NCBI RefSeq assembly: GCF_029525575.1
Contig: NZ_JAPDIA010000001.1
Span: 1 to 64,000 of the forward strand
Direction of reading: 5' to 3'
Length of the DNA: 64,000 nucleotides
DNA from: Cohnella rhizosphaerae
GTDB lineage: Bacteria > Bacillota > Bacilli > Paenibacillales > Paenibacillaceae
Of the stretch, positions 37,501 to 47,347 are shown piece by piece. The notes below the pieces were generated by a model, which saw only the letters and a program-made list of their open reading frames with translations, ran no database searches and had not been told where the DNA came from. The translations under genes and the position numbers were made by a program. Each line of letters opens with the position of its first letter. Position 1 is the first letter of the stretch.

Positions 37501-37602
37501 AAGCTGGGCCGGCGCATGTCCCGGCCAGCTGCCGAGCAGCAGCAGGACCGCCACCCATCCCGATATCCACGAACGCCACGCGTTTTTCGTATAGCTTCGC
37601 AT
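31588..37602 (-). CDS. giant SLH-anchored beta-helix (pectate lyase superfamily) protein (frame broken three times)
   Basis: About 2003 residues after repair. Order: signal peptide (about 1-40); two similar beta-sandwich modules of about 150 residues, each with LxxNVDDxY and FKDAPLFxYG; two right-handed beta-helix domains of the Pectate_lyase_3 type, opening with SVLDFGAKADGASDDTAAFQ and RAGAIDASAAIQQALDAAGG; a CBM9/DOMON-like module (AWDDEKLYFDIIVRDDVH); a Pro/Thr linker (PTPTPTPTPP); and three SLH domains (VSRADFLLLLVRML, VSRQEAAALVARAL, LTRAEAAVLLYRVY) that bind wall polymer. Breaks: six T at 36487-36492, six C at 34311-34316, and one extra base near 33043. Catalytic residues were not assigned. 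It lies downstream of a sugar transporter, suggesting surface pectin or glycan processing. Confidence 0.87.
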
Positions 37603-37709
37603 TCCTCTATCCCTCCAATGCCTGTTTTGGACAAAAGAAAAGGAAGCCCCCCGCGAATCATCGACCGCTATGATGAGTTCGAGGCGGGCTCCCGCCATTC
37701 ATAAGCTTA

Positions 37710-39288
37710 TTACTTCTTGGCTGCGAGGAAGGCGTCGACCTGCTTTTGCGTTTCCGCAAGGATTTTGTCGAGGCCGTTTTTCTTTTGCTTCTCGATATAG
37801 TCGTCGACCGCTTTTTCCGGGTCCTTCACCGTACCGAATTCGATCGGCTTGTTGAATTCCTCGATCGCCTGGTCGCGTTTGGCCAGCTCGTTTTTCATCG
37901 GCTCCTCGGACACGAACAGCCCGTCGAGCGGCGAGTTGACGTTGATCGGCTCGCTGGCGAACTCCGCCTCGTGCAGCCAGAAGTCCTTCGGATAAGTCGA
38001 CGTCGGACGCATGAACTGCGGCTTCCAGAACGCCCATTGGCCGCCCCACTCCATGTAGTTGCTCGTCGTCGTGCTCATGCCGTCGGGATAGACGGCCGTG
38101 TCGCCGTCAAGCTTGTAAGTCTTGCCCTCGATGCCGTACTGGACCAGATCGTACAGCGTACGGTCCGTCTCGATCATGTCGAGGAAGCGCAGCACGCGGT
38201 CCGGATGCTTGGAGTTGCGGTTGATCGCGGCGACGTTGGCGAGCGGCGTGCGGTTGACCTGCTTCTTGTCCGGATAGATCAGCGACGAGTCCAGCTTGAA
38301 CGACGGGTCTGAAAAGCCCGGATCGGCGTTAACCCATTCGTGCGAGGTGAGCGTGAATACCGCTTTGCCGTTGCGCCATTCGGCGGCGCCGTCCGTCTTG
38401 TCGATCATCGCGTCGCGGTTGATCAGCTTCTCGTCGTACCATTGGCGCGCCTTGACCGCGGCTTCCCTGTAAAACGGCTGCTGCTCGATCGGTTGAATCT
38501 TCATCGACGGATCGCTTAAGTAGTAGCCGAGGCCGTGCTGGTTCAGGTCGATCCACTCTTCGCGAATCTTGATGAGCGTCAGCGGGCCGGTGCGGTTCAG
38601 CTTCATGTTCGGATAGGCCTTACGCAGCTCGCGCAGCAGGTTTTCCGTATCCTCGATCGTCTTGACCGAGTCCTTTGCCACGTTGATGCCGGCCTTCTCG
38701 GTCAGATCCGAGCGCCAGGTGACGAATTGCCGCTGGTTCATCTTCATCGTCCACGGCAGCCCGACGATATTGCCGTCGATCGTCGCCGCGGAAAGCGTGC
38801 CCTGCTCCTCGTATTTCTTGTACAGATTCGGCGCGTACTGCGGCAGCAGGTCGTTCAGCGCCATGTAGGAGCCTTTGGCCGCCATCTGGTTGTAGGACAG
38901 CCAGTCGCCGTCGAAGTTGAGGTCCCAATTGTCGCCGGAAGCCGCCATGACGAGCATCTTGTCCTTGAAGTCGTTAAACGGGATAAAGTTGATGTCGAAC
39001 TTGACGTTCAGTCCCTTGTCTTTGACATAGTCGCTGATCTTGGACCATACTTCGTCGGTCGCCGCCTTTTTTGTCGCCGCCGAAGTAGAACTTGAGCGTG
39101 ACCTCGTCCTCCGCCTTGGCCGTCGCGCTTGGACTCGCCGCTCCGCCGGCGCTGGAACTTGCGCCTGCCGTCGCCGTGCCCGACGGACTTGCGTTGCCGT
39201 TGTTGTTATTGCCTCCGCAGGCCGACAGCATCGCGCCGAGCAGCATGACGCCGGCGAGTACCGCGGTAGCCGATTTCCCCTTTCGCAT
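37710..39288 (-). CDS. extracellular sugar-binding lipoprotein, LplA/family 1 type (frame broken once)
   Basis: About 525 residues after repair. Lipoprotein signal with lipobox LGAMLSACGG (Cys near 24), a Ser/Gly/Ala linker and a large solute-binding domain typical of the LplA-type proteins that work with YesM/YesN systems (VTLKFYFGGDKK, NLNFDGDWL-like segments, PWTMKMNQRQFV). Six T at 39067-39072 break the frame after GGDKK; five continue AATDEVWSKISDYV. It lies 56 bases downstream of the second permease gene. It should capture oligosaccharides on the outer face of the membrane and hand them to the two permeases; an oligouronide or related ligand is inferred from the adjacent beta-helix protein. 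Confidence 0.9.
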
Positions 39289-39344
39289 GTGAACCTCTCC
39301 CCTTAATTGTGAGATATATACTATCACGGCCGGAGCCGGTATAG

Positions 39345-40229
39345 TCAACCTTTGACCGCGCCTACCATGAGGCCCTTAACGAAATAGCGCTGCACGAACG
39401 GATACAGGAAGATGATCGGCCCGATCGTAATGACGGTGAGCGCCATCTTGATCGATTCGGACGGGATCGTCGCCGAGATCTGCTGCATGGCCGCGGCGTT
39501 GCTGGAGCTCTTGAGGAACTCGACGTTGGAGACGAGGGTCCGCAGCAGCAGTTGCAGCGGCTGAAGCTCCTGCTTGTCGATGAACATCAGGCCGAGGAAC
39601 CAATCGTTCCAGTAGCCGAGAGCGACGAACAGGCCGACGGTGGCGAGCACCGGCACGGACAGCGGGGCGATGAGGCGGAAGAAAATCCGGTATTCGCTGG
39701 CGCCGTCCATTTTCGCCGATTCGTACAGGTCCTCCGGGATCGCCATCATGAAGTTGCGGATGAGGAACATGTTGAAGGCGTTCGCGAGCGGCGGCAGGAT
39801 CATCGCCCACAGCGTGTCCTTCAGATCGAGGTACCTCACGCAAATGATGTACCAGGGCACGAGCCCTCCGCTGAACAGCATCGTGATGATGACGTAGATG
39901 GACAGCACGTTGCGGTATTTGAAAGATCGCCTCGCCATGACGTATCCGCCCATGCCGTTCACGATGATGGAGAGCACGGTGCCGATGACGGTGACGAGAA
40001 TGCTGATGATATAGGCGTCGACGATCCGGCTCGAGCCGAGCAGCAGGATCTTGTAGGAGCTCAGCGTGACGTGGCGCGGGATGAACGCGTAGCCGTAGTT
40101 GACGATGTCGTTCTCGGTGCTGAGCGAGCCGGAGACGACCATGATGAACGGGAACAGGCACGCCAGGCTGAACAGCAGGACGATCGCGCCGATCGCTGCC
40201 TGGCTTAGCGAGAATCTTCTGGTGAGCAT
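39345..40229 (-). CDS. sugar ABC transporter permease, LplC/YtcP-like
   Basis: A 294-residue MalG/LplC-type permease with six membrane helices, the first at IGAIVLLFSLACLFPFIMVV. The cytoplasmic coupling loop (EAA motif) is seen as IPEDLYESAKMDGASEYRIFFRLIAPL near 185. The C terminus FVKGLMVGAVKG is the standard ending of this family. ATG 40229 follows AAGGAGG. It partners the upstream LplB-like permease and the downstream lipoprotein. No ATPase gene is present in the cluster, as usual for systems served by a shared MsmX-type ATPase. Confidence 0.92.
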   Translation of the reverse strand: MLTRRFSLSQAAIGAIVLLFSLACLFPFIMVVSGSLSTENDIVNYGYAFIPRHVTLSSYKILLLGSSRIVDAYIISILVTVIGTVLSIIVNGMGGYVMARRSFKYRNVLSIYVIITMLFSGGLVPWYIICVRYLDLKDTLWAMILPPLANAFNMFLIRNFMMAIPEDLYESAKMDGASEYRIFFRLIAPLSVPVLATVGLFVALGYWNDWFLGLMFIDKQELQPLQLLLRTLVSNVEFLKSSSNAAAMQQISATIPSESIKMALTVITIGPIIFLYPFVQRYFVKGLMVGAVKG

Positions 40230-40315
40230 CGTTATCAGCCTCCTTGCCGAAATTGCGTAATCGCGGTTATTGCCGCTGCCTTCGTCGCCGCCGAAACGGC
40301 ACTGCCCGGCCGGGA

Positions 40316-41245
40316 TCAGAAAATCGCCGAGTCTCTGTCGATCCTGCGGGCAGCGTAGTTGCTGGACAGCACGAGCACGAAGGCGACGACGGACTGGAGG
40401 AAGCCGGCCGCGGAGGCCATGCCGATATCGCCGGATTGGCGAAGGCTGCGGTAGACGAGCGTATCGATGACGTCGGTCGTCGGGAACAGCAGCGTGGCGT
40501 CGCCGACCATCGCGTAGAACATGCCGAAGTCCGCATTCATGATCCGTCCGATCGCGAGCAGCGTCAGAATGACGACAGTGGGACGCAGCATCGGCAGACT
40601 GATGTAGCGGATCTGCTGCCACCGCGAAGCGCCGTCGATCGAGGCGGCTTCATAATACGAGTTATCGATGGAGGTGAGTGCGGCCAGGTAGATGATCGTG
40701 CCGTAGCCTGTCACTTTCCAACGGATCGCGATGGTCAGGATGATCGGCCACAAGCCCGCTTCGCTGTAGAAGTCGACGGGTCCCGCGCCGATCCATTCGA
40801 GAAACCGGTTGACCGCGCCCGTCTCGTAGTTGAGCAGGTTGTAGGTGAATACGCCGACGACGATCCAGGAGATAAAAAACGGCAGGAACGTCAGCGATTG
40901 CGTCACCCGCTTGAAGTACTTGTTCCGCAGCTCGTTCAGCATAAGCGCGAAACCTACCTCGAAGACGAGTCCGACCGCGATAAAGAGCACGTTGAGCAAA
41001 ATCGTGTTGCGAACGGCGCGGAAGGCGGCGTCCGAGGACAGCAGGTAATCGAAGTTGTTAAAAAGCGGGTCCATCCAGTCGCTTCCGAAGATGCCCTTCT
41101 GGAAGTCGAAGTCTTTGAACGGGATGATCAGGCCGGACAGCGGCAGGTAGCAAAACAAAAACAGCAGCGTCGCGACGGGCAGGAACATGACGAGGAGCTG
41201 ATGGTTTTGCGCGAGATCCCGGACGAGTCCGTTTCGGCGTTTCAT
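40316..41245 (-). CDS. sugar ABC transporter permease, LplB-like
   Basis: A 309-residue permease. The first helix is LLVMFLPVATLLFLFCYLPLSGLIIPF, followed by the family motif FKDFDFQKGIFGSDWMDP. Five further helices follow, and the EAA loop reads YYEAASIDGASRWQQIRYISLPML near 215. ATG 41245 is favoured (AAAGGA 9 bases upstream) over ATG 41251. It is the first gene of the transporter operon (LplB, LplC, lipoprotein, then the beta-helix protein). The two-component genes that probably control it lie upstream beyond an IS insertion. Confidence 0.92.
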   Translation of the reverse strand: MKRRNGLVRDLAQNHQLLVMFLPVATLLFLFCYLPLSGLIIPFKDFDFQKGIFGSDWMDPLFNNFDYLLSSDAAFRAVRNTILLNVLFIAVGLVFEVGFALMLNELRNKYFKRVTQSLTFLPFFISWIVVGVFTYNLLNYETGAVNRFLEWIGAGPVDFYSEAGLWPIILTIAIRWKVTGYGTIIYLAALTSIDNSYYEAASIDGASRWQQIRYISLPMLRPTVVILTLLAIGRIMNADFGMFYAMVGDATLLFPTTDVIDTLVYRSLRQSGDIGMASAAGFLQSVVAFVLVLSSNYAARRIDRDSAIF

Positions 41246-41517
41246 GCGCATGTTTCCTTTCTGTTTCGTGATACCTTCATGATAAAGGGGAGCCGTCCGG
41301 CGTTCCATGAGCGGATCTTATCCTTTGCGGTCCCTGAATGTCCTGTTCCGACAAAAGCGTCCGACAGCCATTTCGATGGCATGTCGATGGCATGCCGATC
41401 GATGATCCAATCGAGAGACACGCCGATCGCAGGCCGATCGATGCCGATCGATGACACATCTTGCAGCCGCACCGACAGGTCGTTCAATCATCGCCCGCTT
41501 CGTTCTTTCGCAGAAAT

Positions 41518-41692
41518 GCCTGCAAATATACATCCTTTTTTTGCCGATGTCGCTCCCTTCGTACAAAAAAGGATGCAAAAATGCAGTTATTTTCCTCTCA
41601 TAGCCCGATTTAAGGCATCTGCTTCGAAAATACCTGCATATTTGCATGTATTTCATCGAGTGTCGCGGGGCGGCAGAAAATACGTGTACATA
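41518..41692. repeat. array E: CCTGCAAATATACATCC-type palindromic elements, the last split by an IS
   Basis: Elements lie at 41519-41535 (CCTGCAAATATACATCC), inverted at 41571-41587 (GGATGCAAAAATGCAGT), at 41631-41650 (ACCTGCATATTTGCATGTA) and a fourth (GTGTACATA joined to CATATGCAGG) cut by the IS at 41692/43352. Centres are about 52, 62 and 49 bp apart. The remaining part of 41246-41692 has short CCGATCGATG repeats (41360-41460) and no gene. Confidence 0.83.
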
Positions 41693-43351
41693 AAGTCAAT
41701 TTCATAATTCAAACCCCTTGCTACGACTGACTTTTTTTGGCGCACCAAAAGAGGAGTACCTCCCCACATTCTCGAAATTAAGGTTAGCCACCCAAAACGA
41801 GAAAGAAAGGAAGTACTCCTACGATACCAATTCGACAGGAAGAGCTCTTTTCCTTTGAGACCCTTCTAAAAATGTCCCCGGCGTCAAAAGACGACCTCAT
41901 TTTGGAAGAAGTTCCTATTGCGAAAATCTTGTACGCCATCAGTAGCTTCAAACGACGTGGTCGGCCCGAAAGCTTGAACACCAGAGCGATGATCTTTTCG
42001 CTTATCCTTTGCAAAATCGAGCATATTCGCTTCATCAAGGACCTGGTCAACCGTCTGAAAAGCAGTGCAGAATTCAGATTGCGCTGTCACTTTACAGGCT
42101 CTGATCGGGTACCGAGCCAAGCCGCCTATTCCAGGCTTTTCACCAAACTTCAGCAGTCCGGTATCCTGCATGAGGTCATCGATATTACGGTGGATGCAGC
42201 GATTACAGAAGGCTTCCTGAAAGGTGAAAGCATGGCGGTGGACTCTTCGCATGTGGAAGCCTTTGACCGAAACCCCAAAATTGACGCGTCTAAACCGGCC
42301 CCGTCCATTCTCCCCAAGGAGGTAGAAGACAGCGAAGAGCCTGCTTTTCTGGACGCCGTCAGCCATGTCCCGCAGCCAGCCCCCAAGCCCGAGAAACCCA
42401 AGCGTGTCAAACGCGGGCGCGTCCCCAAAGCCGAGGAGGCCGCGTGGCGTGCGCAAGTCGAGGCCTATGAAGCTTCGTTAACACACTTCGAAAAGGAAGT
42501 TGCGGGGATGTTGTCTTGCAGCTACGAGGAACTCATCGCGGACATGCCGACCTATCCAAGTGTAGGAGCAAAAGGCGATCCCCGCGGAAGCGGACGCGTA
42601 AAATATTGGTACGGCTACAAGCTCAATTTGTTAGTGGATTGCCAGAGTCAGTATATTGTGACTGGCGTAAACTGCTCGGCTCATGTAAACGACCAACGTC
42701 CGGCGATCGTGCTGCTTAAACGATTAAAAGAGCGGTTCCCAACACTCCAGCCTAAGTACGTGTTAGGCGACAAAGGTTACGATAGCGAGCCCGTTTACCA
42801 GCAAGTTAGAGATGTAGGTGCATGTTCGCTTATTCCGCTTGTTCATCGCACCAAACTGCCGGATGGTGTAGATAAGCACTTGCGCCCAACGTGCAAACAA
42901 GGTCATTCGTACCGCTACGATAGCTATGATGCGACTCGGGATACTGTTAAATTTGTAGCACCCAAAGAATGCGCAGCCTGTCCGTTTCAAGCCGACGGCT
43001 GCCAAAAGGTGATAAAAAAAACAAGTAAAAGAGGATGTTCGTAGATATACTGCACCTGGGCGAGGCAGTGAAAAGTTCCATCAATTATTTAAACAGCGGA
43101 CCGCGGTTGAGCGTGTCTTTGCCTATTTAAAACTTTATCTGGAATTAGGCACGACGCGAAAGCTTAAAAGACGTGCATTCGTAGATATGGACTTAAGTTG
43201 TCTCACATACAATGTATGCAAACTTGCAATAGATAAATTAAACAAGCGCATCCGCGAAGCAAAACCAGCCGCTTAACCTCAAAAAAAAAGGACTTCCCCA
43301 ACATTGGCCTCATGCTTGGCTCCATCACCAAATGAATTCTGAAATTGACTT
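41693..43351 (+). mobile_element. insertion sequence, copy 1 (1659 bp)
   Basis: The ends are AAGTCAATTTCATAATTCA on the left and the complement of AAGTCAATTTCAGAATTCA on the right, near-perfect terminal inverted repeats of about 19 bp. Boundaries were fixed by comparison with the second, inverted copy at 48495-50151: identity stops at AAGTC/GACTT on both sides. A possible 4-bp duplication CATA flanks it (41689-41692 and 43352-43355). It encodes one DDE-type transposase. It separates the two-component genes from the transporter operon they probably regulate, and sits inside a palindromic intergenic repeat. Resemblance is to IS1182/IS4-IS5-like elements; the family is not certain. Confidence 0.92.
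41872..43276 (+). pseudogene. DDE transposase, copy 1, frameshifted at an A8 run
   Basis: Identical in reading to the intact copy 2 protein up to QKVIKK, then shifted: the run at 43014-43021 has eight A against seven in copy 2, so the product ends early (390 residues) and loses about 80 C-terminal residues, including the conserved TAVERVFAYLKLYLELG segment with the third catalytic acidic residue. The DUF772-like N terminus and the central DSSHVEAFDRNPKIDASK and VLGDKGYDSE segments are intact. The defect may be a sequencing error, since copy 1 also has one extra A near 43281. The frame is open upstream of the ATG for at least 17 codons (TIPIRQEELFSFETLLK). Confidence 0.85.
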
Positions 43352-43532
43352 CATATGCAGGTTTTTACGTGCCGCCAAGTATCCGAGAAGCCCTGACACG
43401 CCGAAACCACGTTGCCGAAATTGCGTTGCTAATACTGCGCTGCCAAAACCGCGCTAGCCTGTCCACGATTCGCCGCCGCCCGAGACCGTCCGAGTCAGAA
43501 AGAAGGCAATTCTTCCAACGCCTACTTCGCAC

Positions 43533-43566
43533 AAAAAAAAGAGCCGCCCTATTCGGGCCGGCTCTT
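43533..43566 (-). terminator. intrinsic terminator of the two-component operon
   Basis: AAGAGCCGGCCCG and CGGGCGGCTCTT-type arms with a T8 tract on the minus strand (A 43533-43540 on plus). The histidine kinase stop codon lies in the loop region. It ends the kinase transcript before the IS. Confidence 0.88.
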
Positions 43567-45347
43567 CTCTTCTTCGTCCAGTATCGGGTGCCGCAGCGCG
43601 ATCTTCGTGCCGAACTCGGGCCCCGTCTCGATATGCAGGCGGTAGCTTTCGCCGAAATATAGCTTCAGCCGGTTGTTGACGTTGCGCAGGCCGACGCCCT
43701 TCGCGTTCGCCGTGCTGCGGCTGCCGGGCGGCTCCTCCGTCTCGAGCTTCGCGAGCGCTTCGGGCGGTATGCCGCCGCCGTTGTCGATAATGTCGATCGC
43801 GATATCGCCGCCCTCCCGGCTGGCGGAGATCAGAATTTTCCCGCTCTCGAAGTCGTTGCGGATGCTGTGCTGGATCGCGTTCTCGACGAGCGGCTGGAGC
43901 AGCAGCCGGAGGAAGGGCAGCTCCTTCAGCTCGTCGTCGACGCCGTACAATATCCGGATCGGCCGTCCCATGCGCGCCTGCTCGATCTGGACGTAAGCTT
44001 TGACCTGCTCCAGCTCCCTGCCCAGCGTCGTAATCTCCTTGCCCTGATTCAGGCTGAGACGCAGCAGGTTGCCGAGCGCGGACACCATCTTCGCGACCTC
44101 GCCGGCGCCGTGCTTTTCGGCCTTCCAGCGGATCGACTCGAGCGTGTTGTACAAAAAGTGCGGATTGATCTGATGGCTCAGCACCTGGAATTCCAGCTCT
44201 TTTTTTGTCGCGCTCGGCGCGCGAGGCTTCGACGATCAATCCTTCGATCTTGCGGATGAGGCTGCCGAAGCCCCGGTACAGCCAGCCGACCTCGTCCTGC
44301 CTGCGGGACGGCGGGATCTGCTGCTGGTAATCGCCCGACTCCAGCTTGCGCATATAACGGACCAGACGGACGATCGGCTGCGTGAAGGATGCCGTAATGT
44401 ACAGGACGACGCCGACACAGCACAGCAGATAACCGATCAGGAAGTAGACGATCGCCCGGTTGATCTCATCGATCGTGCCGGTCAGGTCCTTGAGCGGCGT
44501 TAAGCTGACGATCGCCCATGGCTCGTTGTCCATGCGGACGAAGCTTGCCAGATACTTGCTTCCGTCGAGCGCGATCGTTTTCTCCCCTTCGCTGCCCGTG
44601 CGGAACTGCTCGACGAAGCCGGACGAGGGAAACGCCGCGCCGGTCCACCCGTTTTCGAACGAGTCGTACAGCACGACGCCGTCTTCGTTCCGAAGCAGCA
44701 GGAGCCGCTGCTCGATCATCTGCCCGCTGGGCGAGAAAAATCGCTTGAACTGGTCCTCCGACAGGTCCGCGGCGATGATGCCGCGCGGCGTCTGATCGTA
44801 CAGCCCCGAAAAGCGTTTGACGTAGGAGAGGAGCGGACGCTCCAGCCGCCCCTTCTCCGGCAGCTTCAAGTACCAGGAAGGGCTGACCTGGGCGGCCGAT
44901 TGGCGGAACCACGCCTGCATCCCCACATTGGGCTCGCCGATCGTACTGAGATAATCGCCGTACCGGTCCGGATCGATCGGATACACGCTCACCCGGAAGG
45001 CATCGACGGCCGGAGTTCGCTGGTACAGCCAGGTCAGCAGGTCGACCGTGAACATGTCCTCGCCGGGCCCGCCCCCGGCAGGGGCGAGCAGCTCCTGCAG
45101 ACGTTTGTCCCCGATCAGGTCGTTGACCTGCTCGTTCAGCGCGCTCAAGTAATTTTGAAAGTTTTTGCGCGCCTGCAGCAAGTAGTTGTTGGTCATCGAC
45201 AGGTTCGCGTTCGAGATTCCCTCGATCGACTTGACGTGCGCGTAATAGGCGAACCATAAAAAAAGGGACGACAATGATCATGAAAAAGATCAGTATCATC
45301 CGGTTGCGAAGCGACGAGGCGAGCCGCAGCGAGATCGCCTTACTCAT
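43549..45347 (-). CDS. YesM-type sensor histidine kinase (frame broken twice)
   Basis: About 598 residues after repair. Transmembrane helix 1 (MILIFFMIIVVPFLWFAYYA, about 17-36), a large extracellular sensor domain (about 40-295), helix 2 (IVYFLIGYLLCCVGVVLYITA), a HAMP domain ending near SRRQDEVGWLYRGF, a short coiled coil, then the HisKA_7TM-independent His_kinase domain with LSHQINPHFLYNTLESIRW (phospho-His) and HATPase motifs LVENAIQH and DNGGGIPP. Seven A at 45258-45264 break helix 1; seven T at 44200-44206 break the DKKELEFQV segment. Its ATG overlaps the stop of the response regulator. It should sense an extracellular saccharide or its binding protein. Confidence 0.92.
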
Positions 45348-46974
45348 CCGCGATGCCCTGCAGCCTGCGGTACTCCTTCGGCGTCAGTCCCGTCTGCCTT
45401 TTGAACACTTTGGTAAAATGCACCGGGTCCTTGTAGCCGACCTGCGCGGATATCTCGTAAATTTTATATTGCACGTCCGCGAGCATCCGCTTCGCCTTCT
45501 CCGTGCGGATGTCGGTCAAGTATTCGAGAAACGTTTGGTGCATTTCCTTCTTGAACAGCTTGCTCAGCCAGACCGGGGTCACATGCACCTCGGCCGCCAC
45601 GCTCGGCAGCGTAAGGCTCTCTGCGTAATGCGCGCGGATGAACTTGTCCGCCTCCTGGATGATCTGGCTCGGCGGCGCCGCATGGCTGCGGAAGTCTTCG
45701 GCCATGGCCAGCAGGAACTGTTCGGACTGCTCGCGCAGCGATTCCAGCGTGTCGAACTTCTCGAGCCGTTCCCAGACGATGACCGGATTGCGCTCCCAGG
45801 AACGGTCGGTCCAGCCGAGCGCGGCCGCCTTTTTGAACAGGCTCAGCAGCCACTCGAAAATCCGCTGCTGCGTGTCCCGGATGTGACCGGCGCCCCAGCA
45901 CCGCACCATCTCGACGAAGCGGTCCATCGCCGAGCGGATGTCCTCGTCCGTGCCGTACCGGACCAGATCCAGCACCTCGTCCGCCTGCGCGATCGACGGC
46001 ACATCCCGCTCCGCCTCGTTCTCCCAGCCGAGACTCGTCAGCGCGCGATTGCCGCCGTAGACGGCCTTTTGCATCAAAATGTCCTCGGCCTCCTGATACA
46101 GTGCATGCAGACGCTTCGCATCGCCGCATCCCGAGCTGATCGCGACGCTCACGTTCACCTTGACATATTGGTTGACGCGCCGGATCAACAGCCCGGCGAG
46201 TTCCTTGGAAGCCTCGTGCCAGCCGTTATCCGGGCATTGCAGCACGATCGCCCAGCGGTTTTTTCGGTCGGGGACGAGGACGAACGGATGCGGCATGTCC
46301 TCCTCGAGCGTCTGCTTGGCGACGTTGCCGATGCCGAACAAAATGAGCTCCTTGGCGAGCTGCGAGCCTTCGCGCGTCTCGATCGATCTCAGGTCGTCCA
46401 CCTCGACGAGCAGGAGCGCCAGATGGCCGCCAAGCAGCCAGTCCAGCTCCAGCGTCCGCAGCCTGTGCGCGATCCGCGTCTCCCGGTAAGGGTCGTACGG
46501 CACCTCGATCAGCTCGCGTACGACCTCATCCCGCATCTTCGGCAGGGCGGAGGACAGATCGCTCTGCAGCCGGCTCTGGCGCTCCCGCTCGGCCCGCTCC
46601 TTGCGCAGCTGGCCGATCGTCCGCGTGACGATCTCGCCGAGCTCCTCTGCGTTGATCGGCTTTAAAATATAGTCCATCGCGCCGAGCTTCATGGCCGTCC
46701 GCACGATGTCGAAATCGTCGTACCCGCTGATGACGATCCCCTTCCAGCCGCCCGGACGCTCGGCAGACAGACGCTCGAGCAGCTCGAGTCCCGACATGCG
46801 GTTCATCCGGATATCCGTCACGACGAGGTCCGGCATCCGCGCTCTGGCGATGGCCAGCGCCGTATCGCCGTCGTCCGCGACCGCCGTCTCCTCGATCCCG
46901 TAGTCGGCCCAGGGGATTTGCGTTCGAAGTCCTTCCCGAATCTCCAGTTCGTCGTCCACGATCAGAGCCAGCAT
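45340..46974 (-). CDS. YesN-type response regulator with AraC DNA-binding domain
   Basis: A 544-residue regulator. The receiver domain (1-120) has LIVDDELEIREGL with the acidic pair, the phospho-acceptor Asp in LVVTDIRMNRMSG near 53, and Lys in YILKPINAEE. A long central region (about 150-430) follows, then a C-terminal AraC-type double HTH (ESLTLPSVAAEVHVTPVWLSKLFKK-like region and YKDPVHFTKVFKRQTGLTPKEYR). Such regulators activate adjacent sugar-uptake genes. It is first in the operon and overlaps the kinase gene by 8 bases. Target genes are probably the transporter and beta-helix genes at 31.6-41.2 kb. Its frame is intact. Confidence 0.94.
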   Translation of the reverse strand: MLALIVDDELEIREGLRTQIPWADYGIEETAVADDGDTALAIARARMPDLVVTDIRMNRMSGLELLERLSAERPGGWKGIVISGYDDFDIVRTAMKLGAMDYILKPINAEELGEIVTRTIGQLRKERAERERQSRLQSDLSSALPKMRDEVVRELIEVPYDPYRETRIAHRLRTLELDWLLGGHLALLLVEVDDLRSIETREGSQLAKELILFGIGNVAKQTLEEDMPHPFVLVPDRKNRWAIVLQCPDNGWHEASKELAGLLIRRVNQYVKVNVSVAISSGCGDAKRLHALYQEAEDILMQKAVYGGNRALTSLGWENEAERDVPSIAQADEVLDLVRYGTDEDIRSAMDRFVEMVRCWGAGHIRDTQQRIFEWLLSLFKKAAALGWTDRSWERNPVIVWERLEKFDTLESLREQSEQFLLAMAEDFRSHAAPPSQIIQEADKFIRAHYAESLTLPSVAAEVHVTPVWLSKLFKKEMHQTFLEYLTDIRTEKAKRMLADVQYKIYEISAQVGYKDPVHFTKVFKRQTGLTPKEYRRLQGIADE

Positions 46975-47347
46975 GACGCTCTCCCCTTCCCGATGAATCC
47001 GCTTTCGTCAATTGCGTACATTCGTCAGAAAAGCATACGCTCGCGGCCGCCAAAGCGCAATGTGCATATCTTAGCTTTTATAGTGCGATTGTATCTCGAT
47101 TCTGAAATGCGTGCAGGCGACAGCCGCTGAAGCGATCGGTAGGGAACGGTAGCGGGCAGTTGCCGACGGCTGCCGGCGGGTTTGGGCGGGTATGGGCGGC
47201 TTCGGGCGATTGCAAAATCGATGGACGGCGCCTCTTTAACGATTTACAATGGTAAGCAAGAGACGAAGCACGTCCCTCTTCATTCCGCGCGAATGGAGAC
47301 GGGGCGTTTTTTTTGATTTTATTTTAAGGTGAAGGGTTGATTGGCGA
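46975..47347. other. intergenic region with G-rich run and a terminator-like leader hairpin
   Basis: Divergent upstream region of the response regulator and the nuclease-like gene. It holds short GGGCGGGT/GGGCGGCTTCGGGCG repeats (47170-47215) and a strong hairpin followed by eight T (47271-47314). No gene is supported. Confidence 0.55.
47271..47314 (+). terminator. terminator-like hairpin upstream of the nuclease-like gene
   Basis: CGTCCCTCTTCATTC pairs with GAATGGAGACGGGGCG, followed by T8. No plus-strand gene precedes it within 290 bases, so it is either the end of a small RNA or an attenuator in the leader of the gene at 47348. Confidence 0.7.

Noticed and set aside
43014..43021. Programmed frameshifting of the transposase at an A8 run
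   Set aside because: The other copy has A7 and an uninterrupted 467-residue frame, so no frameshift is needed to make the enzyme.
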